Assembly (NCBI GenBank): GCA_034638255.1
Contig: JAWPGT010000045.1
Span: forward strand, 1-64,000
Direction of reading: 5' to 3'
DNA: 64,000 bases
From: Coprinus comatus
Lineage: Eukaryota; Basidiomycota; Agaricomycetes; Agaricales; Agaricaceae
The notes under the pieces were generated by a model. The model was given only the letters and a program-made list of their open reading frames with translations, made no database searches and was not told the DNA's origin. Shown here in pieces: positions 56,561 to 64,000 of the stretch (position 1 is the first letter of the stretch; every line of letters begins with the position of its first letter). A program made the position numbers and the translations under genes.

Positions 56561-58899
56561 AAATTACAATAAATAACAGAAAGTGGGCTTGCGGAAGCAC
56601 ACTGAATGGGTAGTGCATTGACGACGAGCAAGCCATTAACCTATGTAAGCAAATAGAGAAGTAGGTTAGCTCAGTGTGAGAAACAGACATATTGAGTGAA
56701 TACCTGGGTGTCCTCGTCTTGAGGAAATGAGAGAACAGAAGAGAACTCGATATGAGGGTTGAGCAAGAAACCACAGGGATTAAATATTGCAAACATTTGA
56801 GCACGGACCAATGCCATTTTGGTACAAGTGTTTTTAACCATACATTTGCAATGTTATCCCTGACATAGAAAATGATAAGCGCCTGCCAATGGATCATGTA
56901 GAAAATTGGATTGCGAATGCATTTTTGCCCCTTTCCTTCCCATTTTTTGACGCGGGAGGGATGCTTCTAAAGAGAAGAGGGAGCCGTTAAAGGGATAGCG
57001 AGGGAGTAACAAAATGAGTTTGAAAGAGAGACTTTGGGTGGGAGCGCAGAGCGAGTAAGGGACACTTGGATCGTCGCCGCGTGATGGTACCAACCGTCTC
57101 CCAGCCATTTATCTGTTCCTCCATGAATTGTATCGTCGATAATATCCCTCTGGTAATCTGTGCTGGCCAACTTTATCACGACTTTATACGTTGACGAGAT
57201 ATGATTTTTAATTCGCGCTTCAACATTCTGGCCAGCGGAAAGTTATATAACCCACGAATACCTACGATCTTCCAATATCATGCAGACCCGGCTTTTGCAC
57301 CAGTATATCATAATCCACACCGGAAAGGACATCACGACGCTTCAAAAATCTCCATCCGCTTCCTGTCAGAGTTGAACAGTTAGAAAAGTAAGCAAGAATA
57401 AAAGCAAATTCCATACCTCGACAATTTAAACTGACTAACTCTATGGTACATGATATACGGAATACAGTATTTTTCACTGTACACACTCCACGAGTCAAGC
57501 CGAAGAAATGATGGAGTTGTAGCAATGCGATTCAAGTAAGTTCATCCTGTCAGTCATATTTAGTCAGTTTCGACACATTGTTGAAACAAAATTATGTTTA
57601 CCATGGATAATGTACAGTCAGGGTACAATATAGTCGGGTTATCTTTGCAGATAAAAACTTAGGTTCTGCAAAATGTGATGGGCGCTCGAATCAGGGTCGT
57701 GCTTCGAAGAGGACAATCGAATCTTTGATAATGGTAAAGGTGCGGATTAATCTGTTTTAACAGAAGACTATCAGACGATAAATGAGCGTAATGAGCGTAA
57801 GTGGGAAACTTTTCCTCTGCGAGTTGTGTCATGTCACCGAAGCGCCGGACGTTGATCGTCTCATGTGGCTGAACTAGCATATACCAGGAAAAAGATGTGC
57901 TTTGTTCATGAGCACGAGTTGCGAAAGTTTGAATATGCGATTCACCTAGAACAGCCCAATCAAGATGGAAGATATAGTATTATCTGACTCCGTACCTCAA
58001 AAGTGGCTGACCATCCTCATGTGTGGTATACGCCAATTTGACTACTTGTATCTCCAGGTAAACACGTGAATTATTCAGTGTTCTTGGTGTCCACTGGTGA
58101 GTGATTAGGAATTGGAACATGGGTGTATTGAGAATACTGTTGTCATGTTCATAGCACCAACGGTGTAGCATGAAGGAGGTAGCGGTTGGAGTGATATTCG
58201 TGTGTGTCAAGGTTGCGATTGGCAGGCTTCAATATTACGGCGGTAAACAGAGGAAAGAGTGGGACGGTAATCTTTCTGATACTTTTGGAATTTTTGCGAA
58301 TGTTACAGCGAATTTGTACAGTATTTCCTTGTGGTAACGCTCGTCAGCGGTGGGTTGGACGTAAATGTAAATATACTAAGAAAACTCACTATAAAAATAA
58401 CTAAAAACTCTCTCTGTAAGACATACTTTCGCTCGAAGATATTCTGGGCTTATTTACTGCCTTCTGAACGGTGTAAACGTCGAAGATATAGGTTTGTGGT
58501 GGTGGTAGAAGGTCCTTCGCGGGAAGACGGACTGATCTCGAAAAGGAAATACAGGGTGTGTACGTGGACGCAAAAATAATCCCGTGAGAAATCAGGACAA
58601 AGAAATGTGTTGGAGCTACATCCTCGTTTGCTGGTCTCTTGTTCTCGATCTTAGAAACTGAGGTTAAGATTTGAAGGGCTGACTGGAACAAATCTCATGT
58701 AATTTTATGATTATCTTGAGGCAATTTCAAATACACGCTGATCACTTCAGGGTTGTCAACTTGAACTACTTACGCCCACAATGACGAACCGCAATATATT
58801 TCGAGACTCATATATCATTGGATAATGAACAGTCATCGATTTCTCTATGGATGTAAAAATGAAAAATGATGTTAATTATTCACTATTTCACTTGACACT
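56561..58899. other. Gene-poor stretch; no gene recognised
   Basis: Several minus-strand frames (56547–56897, 57659–57880, 57980–58210) show short protein-like runs but no ATG-led, spliced model emerges. They may be decayed gene pieces. Confidence 0.35.
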
Positions 58900-59010
58900 A
58901 ACACACGAACTTTACCTTTCATACTCTATAATTTATTACACGCCTTGGACGTTTCCAAACAAGGGCATTATCACCATGATCTAGAATCATTTGTATGGTG
59001 TCTCTTCTAG
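58900..59010 (+). pseudogene. FunK1-type fungal kinase remnant
   Basis: A short frame reads TRTLPFILYNLLHAL ... GHYHHDLESFVWCLF before a stop. The TLPFM..ELL and HDLES..W pair is the signature of the fungal-specific FunK1 kinase C-lobe. The flanking parts of the kinase cannot be traced, so this is a relic. Confidence 0.45.
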
Positions 59011-59786
59011 CATTACAGTATACCCTCTCGACACAGAACTCGGATTTGTATATTGAATGTCCATCCAGGATGAAAATTTTGCGCACCGGGTACTGGGGTT
59101 ACGTCATTGGATGCAATTCTCTGGGCAGATGAAACAGCTGGTGAACGCGTTCCCCACTCGGAGGTATCCACCACTTCCACTTGCTCCTATTTCCAACGTT
59201 AAAGCTCGGGCTGTTCCATGATACGTGTCAACTTCTGGGGTTAACGTTCTGGGTAGAATGGTAGTCGTGCAAATGTCTTTATCAAATTCGGGAAACCAAA
59301 GATATTTTATTCCTATATTTCAACTTGATATAACACAGAACGAACAATGAGAGACCATTTAATGTGTACTGTGAGTTTGCTTAAATTCAACGGTGCTCCA
59401 AGCTTCAACGTTAGACCCGCTTTCTTGGATATGGAGACTGATCCCCAGATTTCCTAAGTGATACATGACTGAAATCGTGGATGACATATAGTACTGAGTA
59501 ATTGACTTTTGTATCTGGAAGTGATGACGCAAGTGATGATAGTGGTCTCTTGCATTGGGATACTCTCCAACTCTACAGTCGAGCGTTTTCTCTTTCTTTG
59601 CGATTTGTTGTTCGGTGTCATGAGAAGAACAAGGGGGACATCATAAGAAAGGAACCTATCCAGCAATGGATATCGTACAAGTCAATTAAACACGAGAACA
59701 TAGCAATACAAAAAAACAAACAGACAGGAAAAACGTCCAACACAAAAAAAAAAAACGGGAAAAAGAAATAACTACAACATCTCGCT
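59011..59786. other. Intergenic; no gene seen
   Basis: This lies downstream of the Brr2 gene. It ends in an A-rich tract (about 59707–59770) that on the minus strand is T-rich and may belong to the Brr2 3' untranslated region. Confidence 0.45.
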
Positions 59787-62700
59787 CTACTCATCATCAC
59801 TTTCCATATCCTCATCACTATCATCACTATCCTCTCCTTCCCCAACCTCAATACTCTCCAATTCGATATCATGATCCGCTCCAACATAAGAATCACAAAC
59901 CACATAAAGTCTAGGTTTATGACTTCCTTGAGGTAACGTAAATTCCAACTTGACAACCAAACTCTTCGTCACAGTAACCTTTTTAATCACATACAACTGC
60001 CTACTCTCCCTATCTCCTAAAACAACCCACCAATTTGCTAATTTCTTGGATGGATAATAAGGCGCAACAACGGTTTGATCACTACTATCGTCTTCGTCGT
60101 CTTCATCGGCATCACGTGATAATGTAACTTTAAGATGAATAGGAGATCCGGCTGTATATTCGCCTTTGACAAGCTCGTAGGAAACGTCGAGGGTAGGATA
60201 AGAGTTTACAAACATAGCAACATCACGCCTAGATAAATATCCATAATCAATAATCACATCCCAAAAAAAGAGCAAAATAAATGCACTAACATGTGAGCAG
60301 AAGACATCTGCAACAACTTTGTACGTTGATCATCCTCCATCTCCATAATATCATAAACGGTCTCCACACCAGCTTGATTAAACCTCTTAACAACCTCAGG
60401 TTCAAAATGAGGTATTTGTTTCAAAGGTGAATCCTTCTCCCACATAGCTTGAACGCACATCTGCGAAAGATCCATAGCACCAAGTGCATTCAACCAAGCG
60501 TTCGAAGACATAACATCAACACAAGCCGACAACAAATTCAAAATCTTTTCAAGTACAAGAATTTGATCAGCAGCGAGATCAGGTGGGAGTTGGAGACGAG
60601 AGAAATGAGCTTGAAGAAGCAAGAAAGTTTTGAAATGAGGTGCTTCGAAATCTGCACGATCGAGTTTGACGGGTACGCGATCGTAAATACGACGGAGAAG
60701 AACATCTTCGTGACGACGGATAGGAATACTTTCGAATTCGGCTGATGAAGAAACGACTTCCAAGAGACCCTTGAGTTTCGTACGTTCCTTCAATGAAAGC
60801 GTATACACTTCAACAGTAACATCTAAAAAAAACCAAATGACATCAGTAAAAGCAAAGACACAGCTCGTTCTCTCGCGAACTCACAAGAAATGTTATAGTA
60901 GGCCGCGATCATGCCCAAGTTGAGTGCCGAAATATCCATCTCATCCTCTGAAAGCGAAAATACACTAAGCGTCCATACGCAAAGAACAAAAATAAAAACT
61001 CACCGATAGCAATACATTTGGAATTAACCAAATCGTTCAAAGTATTCTCCACCAATTCCGAAAGATGATCCGAAAGATGCTGATGACTAACATTATGCAA
61101 ATTATAATAATTCGGGTTTTGCGTCATCCTTCGATAGAAATACGTCCACGTAAGAATATCCTAAAAAAAAACGAAATCAATCAACACCAAAAGGAAAGGA
61201 AACCAAAAAAAAAAAAAAAAACTCACCATAGCATCCTGCTTATTCTCAATAGTCTGAACCGCAATCTCCGCCAAGAAATAATCATGCAACAAATGCGTTG
61301 GCAAATGTGATTCAATCGGTAACCCCTCCGCCAAAAACTTTTTATAGAAATCTTTTCTCGTTTGTTGACACATCAACACACACCTACTATTCTCATCTTC
61401 CTTCGGTCTGCAGGCTCTACCCATCATTTGGAGTACATCCATCACAGGATAATCAATATAACGATGTTCTTTTCCTTCATATGATTGAACTCCCATAATG
61501 ATTACCATATGACTTGCAACTGGTAAGCTCCACGCAGTATCCTAAAGAGAGATGGTGAAAAACAAACGCGTTTTCGTATTTTAGTTTCATTTCTTATTCA
61601 TCGTAACTATTGTGTTCACTCACCTTCGAAGCAACGAGAACCTGAATAGCACCACTCTCAAACAACCTCTGTACAATCCTCTTATCCTGTTTACTCAAAG
61701 CCTCATGATAATATCCAACACCCAACTTCAAAACCTCACTCAACCCATTATCATTCAAATGATCCAAATGAGGTTGTAAATCCTTCAAATCAATATTCAA
61801 AAACCTATCCGGTTTATCATCAGCCGCACAATGTGAAAGAATATCATCAACTGTTAATCGACATTGACGACGTGAAGGAACGAATAGGATTGTTGGTTTT
61901 GTTGGTGAATATTCTAGAATTGCGAGGTAGGCTGGTTTGGACATTGCGATCATTAATGATGGGAAATGAGGGATAGTGAATGATTGAATGTGAATCTCCA
62001 TGTTCAAAGGACGAGCACTACACAGAAGATCAGCATAAAATTCATCGTGGGTATAAATAAATAATAAATGAACTTACTTTGGCGAGAAATTGAAAATCGT
62101 ATGCGATTTTGCACCAATCCATTCTCCCAAATCTTCAGCATTAGCAAGTGAAACACCACAAGCCACAATTCTAGTAGGAACCTTTGTCTGGAATGACACA
62201 TATCTCGTACGAGAAATCACAACTTCATAAGTCGGTCCAACTTCACCACCAACTTGTTGAATCTCATCAACAATCAAAAGTCCAATATTTTGAACATTCT
62301 TTCGTTGACGCCATCTTCTCGAAAGAACATCCCACTAAAAACAAATCATAGTTAATAAACCAAAATCATTTCAAAGAAGAAAAACATACTTGAGTAGGTG
62401 TACAAACCACAACATCAGCCTTCTCCAACAACCTCAAATCCGCACTATTCTCTCCAGTCAACCCAACAATCTCTTTCCCACCTTGCAATCCTTTGAATTT
62501 CCCTCTCCATTCTTCCACTCTCTGATCCACCATTTCCTGAAACGGTTCAATACAAACAGCTCTAGGTTGTTCTTTTTTACTCCATAACCTCAATAATGCA
62601 AATTCTGCACAAATCGTTTTACCACTACCCGTTGGAGCTCCTATAAACACATTTTCATCCGATGTGTATAACGCTTGGAATACTTGAGTTTGAATTTTAT

Positions 62701-64000
62701 TGAAAGTGTTAATACTATTCGCATAAATTGATTCAAACTCTTTATTGTGAAGAGCCGAGAGTGGTAAAGATTGAAGATCTAAAAGAGGTGTAGGAGCTGG
62801 GAATTTAGCAGGCAAGATTAAATGTTTGAAACTGATTGGAAGTCGAGTTTCGGAATGAAGCCAACGATCCGAGATGATTGAGATGTAATAATTGGGTGGG
62901 ACTGGTTCAAACATTGGTACAGTCAGCGTCACGTTATGTTCATCTTCAGCGTATCGTTGACGAAGAACGAATGTATCATGGAACAGGATTACTTCACCAT
63001 CAACATCCTCAACAAGGATAATGAAGGTTTCAGCACCTCCATGAATCTTCTCTTCCCATCTGAAATCAGGAACAATGGAGAGATCGATACGAAGAAGAGA
63101 ACGCGTGATAGGTTGGACTTGGGCTTGTAACCTATAGACGGGATTACGTCAGTAAACCAATAAATCAAGAATATATCGCAATTCACTCACTGAAGTTTAG
63201 GGAAATTATGAACAAGACGATGTACAAGCTTCCCAGCATTCGGAATACCAATAAGTTCACCAATCTCAGGAGGAGTCAAGTCGAAATAACGATACCACGG
63301 CTACGAATAAAAAATGAATTTAAAAAAATCATTACATAATCAAAAGAACAAACTCACGAATTGTTTTCCTTCAGCTTTACGAATAACATCAGCAGGTACA
63401 CCTTTGAATTGACGAAGAGGTGTCATAGATCCCCACATCCTCTTATCAACCATTTTACAAAGATCAAGCGCCGCCTTTGCAGGAACCGCCCAACCGCGTT
63501 TCAAACAAATTTCATACATGGCACGAATAATACTAAAAATAAAAGTCAATAAAAAATACCAAACATGATTCAAGGTGACTCACCGTCCAGCAGATTGTTG
63601 AATGAAAACCATATCAGCAACAAGTACGAAACCTGATCAAATGATTTATCAGTCCAACTTCCAATTCCATCAAAAAACATAACATACCTTCGAGTTTCAA
63701 TTGTGAAATATATGCCTGCAACAACACATTAATCTTTGCAGCCGGTTCCTCTACACTCTCCTTAACCGGAATCGGTACTCTCTCCAACAACTTTCCCAAT
63801 TCCAACTTCTCTTCCTGTCTAACCGGAATCAACTTGAACTCATTCGAAAGTGCAAATACCCTAAACAACTCCAATGTCGACATGTTCGGCTTCAAATGCT
63901 TATTATAAGTCATCATCGAACTATACGTCACATAATAATGTGATGCGATTTTTCCAAGCTCTGTACTGGAGAAACGACCAGTAGATCTTTCGTATTTGAT
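59787..64000 (-). CDS. BRR2: Spliceosomal U5 snRNP helicase Brr2, C-terminal part (5' end outside)
   Basis: Brr2 unwinds U4/U6 during spliceosome activation. From 64000 downward the exons give the end of the first Sec63 unit ([29 protein letters not shown]), then the second helicase cassette: [19 protein letters not shown] (motif I, about 62640), [24 protein letters not shown] (motif II as DEIQ instead of DExH, about 62260), [11 protein letters not shown] and [12 protein letters not shown]. The second Sec63 unit follows ([72 protein letters not shown]). It ends in an acidic tail at 59787. At least ten introns are visible. The match to Brr2, and not Slh1/ASCC3, rests on these Sec63 motifs. The N-terminal half lies beyond the window. 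Confidence 0.93.

Noticed and set aside
58401..58691. 96-codon minus-strand frame
   Set aside because: It has no ATG-led conserved sequence, no splice-supported extension and no family resemblance.

Overview
The window looks like nuclear DNA of a filamentous basidiomycete (Agaricomycotina-like). The clues are compact genes with many short GT–AG introns, a Tnp2-type CACTA transposon, Ty3/gypsy chromoviruses, a fungal copia element, a STAND (NACHT) protein, an HNH_2 protein, an F-box-like family, a FunK1 kinase remnant, and the GDP-fucose pathway genes GMD and GDP-fucose synthase. Species cannot be told from the sequence. All gene models were made by eye from frames, splice signals and remembered family motifs.

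Layout. 1–2263: 5' part of a frameshifted Ty1/copia element on the minus strand, with its LTR and an apparent half-tRNA-iMet primer site. 2430–5638: a ten-exon NACHT protein with a C-terminal kinase-like domain that appears to have lost its catalytic residues. 6377–8306 and 8811–10352 (both minus): GDP-mannose 4,6-dehydratase and GDP-L-fucose synthase, consecutive enzymes. 10518–12093: FAD synthase, divergent from the synthase. A decayed copy of its 3' end lies at about 14130–14375.

14915–39012 is mobile-element territory. A CACTA-type element (about 15615–21888) carries a Tnp2 transposase gene with one in-frame stop and an eight-exon gene for a coiled-coil/AT-hook protein. A short paralogue of that second protein sits just outside, at 14915–15573. 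A nearly intact chromovirus (element 1, 21889–30722) interrupts the 3' end of the CACTA element. It abuts a second, frameshifted chromovirus (element 2, 30723–39012). Both chromoviruses show a Tf1-like self-priming arrangement, tandem repeats in the leader, and a third ORF with two zinc knuckles after pol.

39270–43324 (minus): an HNH_2 protein gene, a retroelement/gene relic, and an Atg18-type PROPPIN. 44316–54387 holds three related F-box-like genes, all with at least one frame break, around the tRNA ligase gene (49905–52599, minus). 54390–59786 is gene-poor, with a degenerate minisatellite and a FunK1 relic. 59787–64000 (minus) is the C-terminal two thirds or less of the spliceosomal helicase Brr2, running off the window end.

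Housekeeping functions present are nucleotide-sugar synthesis, FAD synthesis, autophagy, tRNA splicing and mRNA splicing. The most novel material is the CACTA accessory gene pair, the post-pol zinc-knuckle ORFs, and the NACHT–pseudokinase.
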